Part shown: piece by piece, positions 13,020-23,622 of the stretch
How positions within the stretch are numbered: the first letter of the stretch is position 1
How the letters are laid out: every line of letters starts with the position of its first letter
Assembly (NCBI GenBank): GCA_947247005.1
Contig: OX365948.1
Coordinates: forward strand, 33,174,601-33,238,600
Direction: 5' to 3'
Source: Spisula solida
Lineage: Eukaryota > Mollusca > Bivalvia > Venerida > Mactridae
Length of the DNA: 64,000 bases
Notes under the pieces: model-generated
Seen by the model: the letters and a program-made list of their open reading frames with translations, nothing else
Told to the model about the DNA's origin: nothing
Database searches by the model: none
Program-made: the position numbers and the translations under genes

Positions 13020-13200
13020 CAGGTAAGGCAGCACTCAACCAAAACAGCCGAACACAGAACACAAAAAAACAACACAGAGCATATTTACACAGCACAATGC
13101 CCAAAACACAACGAGAAATTGAACTTTACCGCTCAAAGTTCAAGTTTCAACTGCATAAGTCGAAAGACCAAGTCCCAGTTGTCAAAAATCTGATAGCCCT
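13020..13200 (+). repeat. Leucine-repeat module fragment
   Basis: Shares with 5270-5420 the GGCAGCACTCAAC block and the CCAAGTCCCAGTTGTCAAAA block. One frame from the ATG near 13098 reads M-P-K-T-Q-R-E-I-E-L-Y and ends after A-L-V-S-A-K-K. It lies just upstream of the DIRS-like gag relic, so it may be part of the same element's leader, but that link is inference. Confidence 0.5.
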
Positions 13201-13512
13201 AGTTTCAGCTAAAAAATAACTCAACGGATATATACAGCAGCGATATATTCTATGACGACAATGATATTTTAGCCGGACGTGAAAATGAGATGTGGCCCGC
13301 GATGCGCATCAGTGACTAAATATATGACGGATCGTCTCGCCGCATGAAAATTTAACGCTTATTTTGTGCAGATTATTCTACATAACTATTTGCCATTTAC
13401 CGATCGAGACATTCAATTTGTATTAACCCTTTTTATAGCGTACGTTGTAGTGCCTGAGTGAATTTTAATACCTCGTGTTTTCGAGTATTATCGATTGTCA
13501 TCAGTTTTCGCG

Positions 13513-14070
13513 ATGGCGGACGCACATGGACAGTCAGTTCCGAAGGAACCTTCGGACTCCGATAAAGTTAAAACTACAAAGGGAAAGGGTTCTGGTAGGA
13601 GCCTAAAAGGTAAAGCACCTGCCACTACTAGCCGTGCTGACAATAATTGTGAGGAAGGTGAAATTTATTACTGTAATATTGAATATTGAATATCAAGAAA
13701 GCCGTTTTGTGGCCATGGGAATGAGGTCAAAAGGCCGTGGTATTTGTTGGCCACTCATTGAGTGTACCCTTGCTAACAGTATAATGACATTTTAATGGTC
13801 TAGATGACAATTAGTATAACAGCTTGGTGAAAGAGGAGACTGTTCCTAGACCCGAAAATTATGAATCATCAGTTACTCTTAAAACAAATAAAATTATTTA
13901 TGATTTATGTTCCTCAAATTCTAAACTTGTGGACAGGAAACTTTAAAATACTAAAACATCAATTATAAAGGGGTAAATACTTATTGCTCGTGTGGTGAGC
14001 AGATTAGCAGAAATAGAAAAGGACGCAACAGAGAAAGTGCCAGATGTTGGCAGTGTCTTTTTGTTTTCAT
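13513..14070 (+). pseudogene. Decayed gag-like ORF of a DIRS-type retroelement
   Basis: An ATG at 13513 opens M-A-D-A-H-G-Q-S followed by a Lys/Ser/Gly-rich stretch, and stops at 13689. Further gag-like pieces occur downstream in other frames: 13842-13946 (V-P-R-P-E-N-Y-E-S-S-V then K-I-I-Y-D-L-C) and 13983-14065 (A-R-V-V-S-R-L-A-E-I-E-K-D-A-T). A tyrosine recombinase relic lies 0.9 kb downstream on the same strand. The simplest reading is the first ORF of a DIRS-like element. This is an inference from position and composition; gag proteins have little diagnostic sequence. Confidence 0.45.
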
Positions 14071-15005
14071 GTGTCCTTTCGTGTTCTTCTGTTTCTGTTG
14101 GGTGTTTCGTATTTGTTTTAATTATTAAAATATGGGATTGAATCTAAATTTTAGCTCCAGTTCCGTTTATATTGGAGTTTTTCAATCTTAAATGATCTAC
14201 AAAATGTCATAATTTCTAAGTATTCGTCATTTTGACCGGGGCCATTTCGATGCAGCTAGGAGTTATTTTATTCGCATTCACTATTCGTCCACTGTCTGTT
14301 TCGTTTGCGCCATTCGTACCCTACCCAGGTCGTTTAAAAATTCGTTAATATGCAGCTGTAGAATTATGGATGTAGTTTTTTGTTGCTAGTTTTTTCGCAT
14401 TTCCTTGTGTCATTGTCTCAACTGGGTTCGTGGAACGTAGTTATTCTACTTGGGCTTACTATTTGTTTAATGTGGTTCATTTGGCTTGAGGCATTCAGCT
14501 TAATAGAGCTTTTAGGTCGTTCTCAGTTACGCTCGCTTATTGAGGATGGGTTATTTAAATAAGGCATTTAACTTGTTGAAACTAGGTCATCCGACTAAGG
14601 CTTCAGCTTTTTTATTGCTGAAACTAGGTCATTCAACTGAAACCTAGGCATTCAGCGTTTAAATACTAGTATTATACTTTTTGAGGACTTTTGACGGCTA
14701 GGGCTATGTTTATCAGCAGTTTTACTGTTGTAACTAGGTCATTCGTCGTGGCCATTCAGTCTTTTGGTTGCTGATGCTAGTTCCTTCGGCTTTCTGAAAG
14801 CTGGAACTAGAGCAATCAAAATGCTAAATGTTCAACGTACTTGTTAAAACTGGGTAATACAACTGGGCGTAGAACTTTTGTATTGCTGAAACTAGGTCAT
14901 TTAGCTGAAACCCTGACATTGAGCGGGTTTAATGTGTATATTCCGCGATGGTTTCGTTTCTGTGATCGAAAATAAATTGATTCAGTTTGCGTTTCTGTAA
15001 CGGAT
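14071..15005. other. Interval between gag and recombinase relics
   Basis: Where a complete DIRS-like element should carry reverse transcriptase and RNase H, no such motif is visible. The interval instead holds AT/T-rich sequence and, at 14540-14930, an inverted copy of the leucine-repeat module. Confidence 0.5.
14540..14930 (-). repeat. Leucine-repeat module, reverse strand
   Basis: On the minus strand this contains at least four degenerate copies of a core like TGACCTAGTTTCAGCAATAA. One frame reads L-N-D-L-V-S-A-I-K-K-L. It is oriented opposite to the gag and recombinase relics on either side. It is the same family as 5270-5650 and 38360-38650. Confidence 0.6.
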
Positions 15006-15668
15006 GTGATTGAGTTTCTGATTGAACAAAATAATCATGGACTTGGTTATAGTTCAATCAACCCTGCTAGAAGTGATTTATCATCATTAGTAATCATTTT
15101 TGGAAACATTTTAGCTGGTAGTCATCATGTGGTAGTTAAAGTTGTGAAAGGAGTATACAATTTGCGGACACCATGTAGTCGATATCACCTCATATGGAAT
15201 GTCGATAAAGTTTTGGTATACTCAAGGAAGTTGCCACAGTAATGTTTGTCAGTTTTAAGAAATTTACCCTTAAAATAACTATGCTGATGGCACTTATGAA
15301 TGCAGCACGTGTAAATACTTTCCCCTTGTTAACAGTTAAATAGTTTAAGAAGTTACCTTCAGAATGTGTTTTTAAATTCAGTGATTTGTTAAAACAAAGT
15401 AGGCTAAGTTGAGGAAACAACCACACAACAGTGTATCGAAGGACACTATATCTAGGTGGATCAAAAAAGTCATGATACGCGCAGGTTTTAATGTGGAAGT
15501 TGTAAACGTGTGCGTGCAGCAGCTGTTTCCAAAGCAAAACGGTTATCGGTATCGCTAGAAGACATAATGAAGACAACTGCTTGGTCTAACAGGAGTACAT
15601 TTGCAAAGTTTTACAACAGGAAAATACTGACGGATACTGCAGTTGCAGATGCTGTTTTATATATGTGA
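15006..15668 (+). pseudogene. Tyrosine recombinase relic (DIRS/Ngaro-like)
   Basis: Three frames joined by shifts and stops follow the order of a retroelement tyrosine recombinase. The first is 15006-15242, with L-I-E-Q-N-N-H-G-L-G-Y-S-S-I-N and V-V-K-G-V-Y-N-L-R, ending L-V-Y-S-R-K-L. Next, about 15256-15345 carries T-L-K-I-T-M-L-M-A-L-M-N-A-A-R, which contains the first catalytic Arg. The third, about 15498-15668, carries R-V-R-A-A-A-V-S-K-A then W-S-N-R-S-T-F-A-K-F-Y-N, with the nucleophilic Tyr in F-Y-N. The family's His of the H-x-x-R motif appears replaced by Lys. Such enzymes insert circular cDNA by strand exchange. Several stops, the frameshifts and the lost His make this copy inactive. 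Confidence 0.75.
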
Positions 15669-15787
15669 ATTCATACTGGTAGGCCATTGCCGTGATTGCA
15701 GCTTAAACGTCTCATTTTCATTTCCGACTAAAATGTCGTTTTCGTCATAAAATATAATAATTAAACGAGGCTTACCTGGATGTTGAA

Positions 15788-15980
15788 GTTTGATTGTAAT
15801 TCTATAAGAGAATATGAGGAGGAGATGAAAATGAGACTTTTAAGCTTCCTTCCCTCCCTCCCTACAAGCATACATGTATTAGTTTATTCATGTTTATATT
15901 ATTGCAATCACGTCAATGCGCGTGCCACATCTCATTTTATCTCCTCCTCAAATCGTTGTCGCTTACAATCACAATCAAAC
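15788..15980. repeat. Foldback, about 50-bp arms
   Basis: The left arm, from GTTTGATTGTAAT through TGAGGAGGAGATGAAAATGA, is mirrored by TCTCATTTTATCTCCTCCTC through ACAATCACAATCAAAC, with a loop of roughly 90 bp containing a TTCCCTCCCTCCCT run. It lies 120 bp past the recombinase relic and may belong to that element's end, or be an independent foldback repeat. Confidence 0.65.
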
Positions 15981-16119
15981 TTAAACTTAATTTTTAAATT
16001 ATCAAAAGATATCAAAAGTATCCCGATGTTAGTTGAATTTGTTCTAATGCAGTATTTATTTGGTCATTAATGTCTTATTACTGTGATGTCCTATAAAAAT
16101 ATCACAAGAGATCTCTACA

Positions 16120-18313
16120 GGAGTATGTGTACTTCGGAAATACGGGAAAATTCCAGATTGTAAATATCAGAATGAACAATTAACCAAATATTATTAGCAG
16201 CTGGTTCATCTAATACACAACAATAATTACAGCATAAGTCAGCAAAATAATGCAAGTAAAGAAGGAGTGTTGATTCCAAAAACATTAATAGTAAAAGACC
16301 ATGCCATTGAAACGCAGAATGATATTTTAAATGTACTGAATGAACATTTTGTTAATACATTGTTGTATTTCAGATATGTTATCAAAAACAAAATTTGTGA
16401 AAGAACATTTTAAACCTTTGCAAATGTATTTAGATGAAAGACTAAAGTATAAACAGTTCAATATTAAACATATAACTCCTTACGAAGTCAAATTAATAAT
16501 TGATAAACTAGATGTAACGAAGTCAACTGGCCTAGATGGTATAGGCCCCAAGATATTAAAGAACTGTGGTGATTACATAACGACAGCTCTTGCTCATATT
16601 ATAAATACTAGTATAAATCATAGTATTTTTCCAGACTCGCTAAAGGAAGCTTTTGTCATACCTATTTTTAAACAGGATGAAAAGACAAACCCTTGTAATT
16701 ATAGACCAATATCAATATTCGAGCCACATATTGCAACACAGCTCCATGAATACTTTGAAACTAGCAATGTTTTACATCAAACGCAATCTGGTTTTAGGAA
16801 GAAACACTCTTGTCAAACAGCACTTATACGTTTAATAGATACTTGGTTAAAGGACATAGACTCGGGAAAATATGTTGGAGCGGTGTTTCCAGATTTGAGT
16901 AAGGCGTTTGATCTTGTAGATCATGACATATTAATATATAAACTAAAATTATACCATTTTTCTGAAAGTACCGTGAGGCTTTTTGTGTCATACCTAAGTA
17001 ACAGGAAACAATGTATTAATGTAAATAATTGTTATTCCGAAACTTTAAATACAAAATCGGGTGTTCCTCAAGGGTCTATTCTTGGACCTCTTCTTTTCTT
17101 AATTTACATCAATGACATCGGATTGAAAACAACGATGGCTAATATTTACCTATATGCAGATGATTCAACCCTTTTTATCTCACATCACAATATTGAAGAT
17201 ATAGAACTTAATATTCAACTAAACTTGAATAATATCAACAAATGGTGTGATATTAATAACATGGCTTTAAATCCGTCTAAAACTAAATGCATGGTACTTA
17301 GTTCTTACAATAAATTAAAAAATGCAAAGGAAATGAAATTGTACATAAATAATATGCAAATTAAAAATGTAGAAACCCAAAAAGTACTTGGTATATATAT
17401 TGACAACACACTGTCGTGGAAATATCAGATAAACAGTGTCTCAAAGAAACTTAACTCTAAAATAGCTTTATTGAAACAAATACGGTACTATTTAACTGAT
17501 GAGATGCAACAAATGTTTTATAATTCTTATATTATGCCAACATTTGATTATGGTTGTACTATATGGGTAAAGGGAACTAGATCTAAAATAGAAATCAACA
17601 GAATCACAAAAATTCAAAAACGAGCAGCCAGAATTATTTTAAGAAAACCTGTTCGAACAAATACAAACGTCATGTTTAATGATTTACAGTGGCTAAATTT
17701 TGAGAACAGATGTGCATATCATATTGGGCTACTTGTTTTTAAATGTCGACATGGTTTAGTACCTAAATATATGTCTGAATTTGTAACTTTTTCATCTAAC
17801 AATACGTACAATTTGCGCTCGATTGAAAGGAATGATCTTGTTCAACCGGGACCAAGGACAAACTATTTAAAGGACACATTTGCATTTAAAGGATCTCAAA
17901 TATGGAATAATACTCCACACAATATCAGACAAAGCAATTCTTTAAAAACATTTAAAACCAAATACAAATTCTCGTATAAGAAATTGCTCCTAGAAAGGCA
18001 AAATAATTGAGACTCGTAAAACTATGTATTGTTTGTACATTGTATATTTTTATTTAGTCTCTTCATCAAACGAATAGTTCATTGTTAATGTATGTTATTA
18101 TGCATGAATGTGAGTCATAGTTATATAATTCAAGTGAGTGTTTGTCGGAAATGTATACATGTATGTTTTTGTTTTGCTTTTGTTTTATTCTTGTTAAAAT
18201 GTTATTTCAACGAAGGCCGCATTGGAAATAAGTGTGTATACTATGTATGTAACTTAATGTGTTTTCACCTTCGGTAAATAAAGTCTTTATTATTCTTATT
18301 ATTATTATAATTA
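16120..18313 (+). mobile_element. 5'-truncated LINE (non-LTR retrotransposon)
   Basis: Includes a reverse transcriptase frame (16340-18010), a 3' UTR of about 270 bp with AATAAA at 18277-18282, and a TTATTATTC-type simple repeat tail to about 18313. That tail type is common in CR1- and Jockey-like elements. Upstream of the ATG the coding sequence continues in another frame (about 16255-16360, reading N-D-I-L-N-V-L-N-E-H-F-V-N-T). The ORF is therefore frameshifted near 16360, and the element is 5'-truncated near 16120. The apurinic endonuclease domain is absent. Target duplications were not identified. Confidence 0.85.
16340..18010 (+). CDS. LINE reverse transcriptase, partial
   Basis: This 556-residue frame is the palm, thumb and C-terminal region of a non-LTR reverse transcriptase, which copies element RNA into DNA at the target site. 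Motifs in order: T-G-L-D-G-I near residues 65-70; N-Y-R-P-I-S-I at about 120; the motif A Asp in D-L-S-K-A-F-D at about 184; G-V-P-Q-G-S-I-L-G-P at about 241; the catalytic Y-A-D-D at 272-275; and L-S-W-K-Y-Q-I after it. After N-Y-R-P-I-S-I the usual L-P-x-x-S-K block is missing and the sequence jumps to F-E-P-H-I, an in-frame loss of roughly 7-9 residues. The annotated ATG is only the first in frame; the true ORF began further upstream. No endonuclease domain is present, so it cannot move on its own. Confidence 0.9.
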   Translation: MNILLIHCCISDMLSKTKFVKEHFKPLQMYLDERLKYKQFNIKHITPYEVKLIIDKLDVTKSTGLDGIGPKILKNCGDYITTALAHIINTSINHSIFPDSLKEAFVIPIFKQDEKTNPCNYRPISIFEPHIATQLHEYFETSNVLHQTQSGFRKKHSCQTALIRLIDTWLKDIDSGKYVGAVFPDLSKAFDLVDHDILIYKLKLYHFSESTVRLFVSYLSNRKQCINVNNCYSETLNTKSGVPQGSILGPLLFLIYINDIGLKTTMANIYLYADDSTLFISHHNIEDIELNIQLNLNNINKWCDINNMALNPSKTKCMVLSSYNKLKNAKEMKLYINNMQIKNVETQKVLGIYIDNTLSWKYQINSVSKKLNSKIALLKQIRYYLTDEMQQMFYNSYIMPTFDYGCTIWVKGTRSKIEINRITKIQKRAARIILRKPVRTNTNVMFNDLQWLNFENRCAYHIGLLVFKCRHGLVPKYMSEFVTFSSNNTYNLRSIERNDLVQPGPRTNYLKDTFAFKGSQIWNNTPHNIRQSNSLKTFKTKYKFSYKKLLLERQNN

Positions 18314-18459
18314 GAAGAGGGTGGATGGACATGCTTAGGTTGGTAGAGTATGAATATACGTATTGTCGGTTTGACCTCCATAAACATTGAATATCTTTAA
18401 AAGTCATACTCCATTTTTATTAAATTTTAGCACAATCCCATTACTCAGGACCACCCGGT

Positions 18460-18736
18460 TTATCTTAAATTCAGACAATCATTTGAGGAAAATCTCAATG
18501 TGAGCTGAGTTTTCCATTTGATATGCTTCGGGAGATCGGGGCTAGATCGAGAATTCCAAGCCACGTCCATTTTGTTAAAAAAAACATCACAGAACACCAT
18601 TGATAGATCGAAAATTGACAGGTAAATTTGGCCTACAAGCTTCTATGAAGGAGTCGTCTTGCTTATAAGTCAAAAGTCTATAATTATTATGAATCAGTAT
18701 TTAGTATGGGTATGTAGGTCTTGTATGGGTAAAAAA
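18460..18736 (+). repeat. Dispersed repeat R1, copy 2
   Basis: Direct-orientation partner of 11070-11320, with an extra segment around GGTAAATTTGGCCTACAAGC. It lies about 150 bp past the LINE tail. No boundaries with terminal repeats were seen. Confidence 0.75.
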
Positions 18737-18904
18737 GCTGAATTGTCTCGGTGGTGGTGTCTCTGACGTTTTGGTTTTTGTCGTCCCCATACCCATCACT
18801 GATTATTATTATCCTTCCCAGATCATTATAGCTATGTTATGGCTGTCAAAATTTACAAACATGGTAGCTGCACACTATAGATTTATTGGTAGCGATGTAA
18901 ATCG

Positions 18905-19185
18905 CCATAAGAGTAGTGCGTATCTGTCGTAGTTTTGCTTCTTCATGGCAAAAATGTAACAAAGCGAAAAAGTCGACTTTGTCGTGTTTTTGCATGGTTA
19001 CATTTTCGCCACAAAGAAGCAAAGGTACGACAGATGTTTGGTGTCGTATTGTCGCCCTTCGTCAGTCGTATTTTCGCTTTTTCGCGATAACAATGCGAAG
19101 ATGTAACGATGCGAAGATACGACAAAATCGACTTGTTCGCATTGTTACATTTTCGCTTTGTTGTCGCGAAACTAGCGATCATATG
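18905..19185. repeat. Repeat built from inverted GCGAAAATGTAAC-type words
   Basis: The words GTTACATTTTCGC, GCGAAAA, TACGACA and TGTCGTA recur on both strands across 280 bp, giving overlapping long open frames on both strands that are artefacts of the repeat. The composition is richer in CG than the surroundings. It is probably a MITE-like or foldback element; exact ends are unclear. Confidence 0.55.
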
Positions 19186-19301
19186 ACATGGCTTAAATCA
19201 GCCACGTTAATAGTGTTCACCTACCGTGAAGATGTATGTATGAAGATGTATGTATGTTTGACAGGTCTATACATGTACAATATTTGTCTGGCGACCATAG
19301 C

Positions 19302-19587
19302 AGTGTAGCAATACCACGTGACTTTGATATCACTTAAGTCCACAAATCGAAAACAAAAATAGCCTTAACTATGTTATTTCCTCATCAATTTCTATGAAAC
19401 ATACGCCATTCTAAGGAAAACATTATATGCTTTTCAAGAAATATAGGATCTTGCATGTAAGATATACTTACATTATTTCCCTTAGACTGGTGTAGGTTTC
19501 AACGAAATTGGTGTTGAAATTAAATTCTTACGGCTGTTTCTGTTTTCGAATGTTGACAAATTTCTCTTATATTTGTATTGCTGCACT
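19302..19587. mobile_element. MITE family M2, copy 1 (2-bp TSD GC)
   Basis: The left end AGTGTAGCAATACCACGTGA and the right end TTTGTATTGCTGCACT form terminal inverted repeats. Subterminal similarity continues inward (CGAAAACAAAAATAGCC on the left, the inverse with few changes on the right). GC flanks both sides (19300-19301 and 19588-19589). It is non-coding. Related copies are at 19681-20055, 46175-46637 and 52009-52471. Confidence 0.7.
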
Positions 19588-19680
19588 GCATGGAATTGTG
19601 CGATGATACAAATGAATTATTTAGCTTCTGGTATGGGATTTGTCATTCCTTAAACAATCCGTTTCCAATTTACACTCTTC

Positions 19681-20055
19681 AGTGTAGCAATACAATGTGG
19701 CTTTAGGCTACAGGTCCAAGACGAAATTTGCTTCACTTCAAAAACAAAAAAAGCCGGAAGTATGTTATTTCTTTATGATTGCTATTAAATATACGCCACG
19801 ATGAGGGGAAAATTATTTGCTTTCCACGAAATACATTTTTGTATAAGATCTTTTTCTGCAGCTGTGCCGTTTTTCCAGGACCCTATGCAACCTGCATGCG
19901 ATCGGACTAGAGTGATAATCCTTTTCTTATCCAAGATTTCACAGGGTACTGGACGAAGCGTGGCGTATAATTCATAGAAATCGGCATAGAAATAAAATAC
20001 TTTTTTTGTATTCGAAGTGAACCTGTAGCCCAAAGTCACTTGGTATTGCTACACT
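19681..20055. mobile_element. MITE family M2, copy 2 (2-bp TSD TC)
   Basis: Begins AGTGTAGCAATACAATGTGG and ends CACTTGGTATTGCTACACT. TC flanks both ends (19679-19680 and 20056-20057). It aligns with copy 1 along the left half (AACTATGTTATTTCCTCAT against AAGTATGTTATTTCTTTAT). It contains CAGCTGTGCCGTTTTTCCAG, which recurs inverted in the 46175 copy. Confidence 0.75.
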
Positions 20056-20867
20056 TCTCTAGTTAGACGTATTGCCGATTGAACTAAGAAAACTACATGA
20101 TGAACAAATGTTTTCTCACTATACTAAGTGTACTGACTTTACAGATCCAGGATACGTGATTAAATGGTACATTCGTCATTCATTTTAATATGTCCATTTT
20201 TTCAATAATTATTTCGTAGCTGGCGTGCTGTGATTTTGAACAGTATTGAAACCAGAATAGCTTGCAATCATTTGTTGTCTAAAAGCTATTTACATATAAT
20301 AGAATGGTTCATTTAAAACAACTAAATTTTGAAAATTGCTTTATCTTAAAGCAATGTGAGAGAAACGGATATTCCGCAAGTCTGTAAATTGATTTGAAAC
20401 AAATTTGCCTTTGTCAATCGTCTTAGAGGAAGTGTATATCAGACGGTTATATTGTTGGGGAGCCAAACATTTCAAAATATTGAGTAATAAGGCATTTCTA
20501 GAGATTCTGTGGACAAGCTATCTTGCTTCTGCGACAAGGTATGTCTCAGCCTGAATTTTATGGTGATGTGCTTTACACATTTCGAAAGCTATTGGGTCAT
20601 AGTCACTTTCATGATGTGTTTATCAAGATTATAAAACGTTTTCTGATATGACGAACCTCAAGACCCTTTGAACGGCTGGCATTGACGCATGTCTGTTACA
20701 TTGTCTTGTCGTACCCTTAAATGTTTTGCTCTCTTGTTGCTCTGACTTCTGATAGGTTATTGTATACTTTCTGTGCTATTCGATGGACGTTATTTATATA
20801 ATGTTTCATGTTTTACATTCTTTTATTACCTGTCAATGTGGCCTTTTTTCGTTAGAGGGCATTAGAG
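20056..20867. other. No gene recognised
   Basis: AT-rich single-copy-looking sequence; no family motif, inverted repeat or RNA gene was detected. Confidence 0.45.
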
Positions 20868-21170
20868 TATGGAAGGGAATTTCCGCCATATGTCTATTGA
20901 TCCTAATTACATTCTTATTCATGTTTCGTCATACATGTATCTATCTAGATTGCACTTCTATGTGTGGTTATTGCAAGTTACTTGATGCAAACGCCATGCA
21001 TTATGTTCTATGTATGTTTCGTCATAGTTGTATATTCTTATTTTGAATTTGTATGTATTCTATTTGCAAGTCTCTTATGGTTACTGCATTTTTCTTGGTG
21101 TAAATGCCATGCTTGGCTTTCTTATACATGCTTCGTCTTAGTGTTTGATTCAATATTGCATTTCTATGTA
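20868..21170 (+). repeat. Inverted duplication, left arm
   Basis: The plus strand from TATGGAAGGGAATTTCCGCC to TTTCTATGTA corresponds to the minus strand of 26076-25776 at about 90 percent identity. The arm itself contains roughly 105-bp degenerate internal repeats, marked by TTGCAAGTTACTTGATGCAA and TTGCAAGTCTCTTATGG plus CATGTTTCGTCAT-type words. The frames open across it (20783-21046, 20964-21176) show no domain. Confidence 0.8.
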
Positions 21171-23406
21171 GGTTAATTGATCTTTTGCATAGATATTATG
21201 CAATAGCGTAAGATGATTCAACTATCAATGAACTGCTATATGCATCGTTACAATCCAACGTAAATATCTTAAAGTTCCTACTTTATCTTATAGTAGTATG
21301 TATCTATGTGAGATTCTTTACTCTCTTCATGTAAAAGAATAATAAGAACGATAATACACAATTGTATAAAATTACATTTACATATTGCCCGGTTGCAGTA
21401 AGGACTTGAATGAAAGACAAATAGCATTTGAACGAAAACGTAGTTGTCATTATGACGCCAGGTGGCGCTGAAGAACGTTTAGGATTAATGACTTCTCCCT
21501 TTCGCTGTGTGTTTTTTACGATCGCATTATTCTCACGGCAGTTCCGGTTTTATTTAAAGTACACGTAAATTCGGATAAAGTCCTAAATTCGAATAAAATT
21601 GATCGTACGCCCAATAACAATAATTTGACACGAAGTTTGTGATAATTACGATTGCTTTACATTTTCTACTATCTAAGTTTCTATTTTAATTTCAAATTAT
21701 ACTTGAACATGAAGAAAATGGCATTTTCCAGTCATCAAATTTCCAATGTCCAATGGGTGAATATAAGCAGATAAGTATAGAAGTCGAAACCAGAAAGTCG
21801 CCGATATTAACGCAAATTATCAATGCAGGTATGGTAAATTGTGTCACTTGGTTATAATATAATATAATATATTGAATTAAAACACACCGGAGTTACTTAG
21901 TCTAAAAGTAAAAATGACGAAATATCGTATATAGGCCTACATAAAAGTACATCTATTTCAACCCATTTCGTATTCACTATGCTGTGTATTCTAAGTTTTT
22001 TAAGATGTCATGTACAGCATCATGTTATGAATAAATTTATCCAGATGGCTGTGTCATAAACTCAGTTTATAGCATTTATACCCAGATTAACACTAACTCT
22101 TTTATAAGATTATTGAAAATGCTTTCCACAGAATCAATGCATGGGTAAAAGGCTGATACCCCCCTGACCCTAACTTTGGTATTTAGAGTCTTACGGTTCC
22201 GGGTCAACGTGCTCGGGGTATAGTTCTCTACACTTACCAACTTCATCTTGGTTTAGTTTATTTACACCAGGTTATAATATAGTTTCAGCTCTACAAGTCA
22301 GAACTTCTTCTAGAAACCTTTGATACAGTACCGACCAAAGCTCGACCATGATCAACGGTAGCGGATCAACAAATATGAGGACTTAATCAAAATTTCAACA
22401 GCAACATTGAATGTGCCTCAGACATTATACAGTGCTGGTACAAGCACACATCTTGACAGTCAGATGACAATATAGACTATTGGTTATGTTCAGACCATGT
22501 GTTAACAGTGCCATGGGCTTCAGTGTCAACCCGCCATCTACGATAAATAATGAACATCCCATATTTGGTCACCAAGCAGACAAACATAAAATCGCAGTAT
22601 TTTCAAACTTGGTGCACGTGTGATGGTTATGGATAATTTACGTCAATAATCACACGGCATTGTCAAGAAATATACCAAGCCCGTCAAGTCGTGTTCACGT
22701 TGAAACAGTTGACCTGGTGATATCCTATGGCTAGTTTCTGTCAGTTGTTGAAAGTTTTGAATCAAATAATCTGTGCGAACACATTGTGGTACTTTATTTT
22801 TGCCGATACTTCATTATACACCTTTAGTAGTACTTATTGGTGTGATTTCTATTGAAATCTCTATGTAGATGTTTAGAGGTAGGAACGGGTAATATCCTAC
22901 CTGTTTTGTCAAACTTTGACCAGAAAATTGTCAATGTTGATTTTAATCCACATGTAGAGAAGTTGGTAGTTCCTTGTGGAAAGGACTTTAAGGTAATGAC
23001 AAGTCTTACCATTCCATAAAATTTTCCAATCATGTTGATTTTCTTCCACAGGTGGAAAGGTTGGTGTTACCTTGTGAAAAGGTATAGAAAACATGCCAGG
23101 AAAACTTGTTAGGTGAATCGGCAGCTTTAAATGGCATGTAGACAACAATATTTAAACACTCTAAGAAAGTATTATTTATTCAATGTATGTATGTTTTGTT
23201 ATTACAGTACAGCATCTTTGTATATAAAATGCACTTATTAAACCAAAATAAAATATTGCCTTTAAATAGTATAATTACTGTCTGTTGATATATATATATA
23301 TCCTACTTTAACAGAATAATGCACATTTCTACACTCCATCATTTTTTATCTAGGTTCTCGAACCAGATCAGGTTGGTTTGTAATTCATCCAACTGACAGC
23401 CATTAA
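21171..23406. other. No gene recognised
   Basis: AT-rich spacer. Minor points: an ATAATATAATATAATATATT run at about 21855, and a CCAGGTGGCGC word at about 21461. The minus-strand frames at 22824-23148 have no recognisable motif. Confidence 0.45.
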
Positions 23407-23622
23407 CCTGGTCCTCGAACTTTAAGCAGAAAGGTTCTTGTGCAGAATAAATCAAATGTTGCAAGAAAGTCATGCCTTGTTAAAGGTGTATAGAAGTAAT
23501 TTTATTACATCTCATATACATTCATTATCTTAATCGCTGATAAAAACAAAGGCAGAAATTAAATTATAGTTGAGCAATCAACTGTTCAATTATGCAATGA
23601 AATAGAAAGTTTGAGGACCAAG
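23407..23622. mobile_element. 216-bp MITE with TTAA target duplication
   Basis: Flanked on both sides by TTAA (23403-23406 and 23623-23626). The ends are CCTGGTCCTCGAACTTT on the left and, inverted, CTTGGTCCTCAAACTTT on the right (two mismatches). TTAA insertion and a CC start fit piggyBac-mobilised elements; other TTAA-using families such as Kolobok remain possible. A related partial word (CTCGAACCAGATCAGGTT) lies about 50 bp to the left. Confidence 0.65.

Noticed and set aside
15190..15576. 128-codon minus-strand frame
   Set aside because: It is antisense to the tyrosine recombinase relic, whose plus-strand motifs explain the sequence.
18916..19308. 130- and 79-codon frames on opposite strands
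   Set aside because: Both arise from the same inverted-word repeat and share no domain with known proteins.
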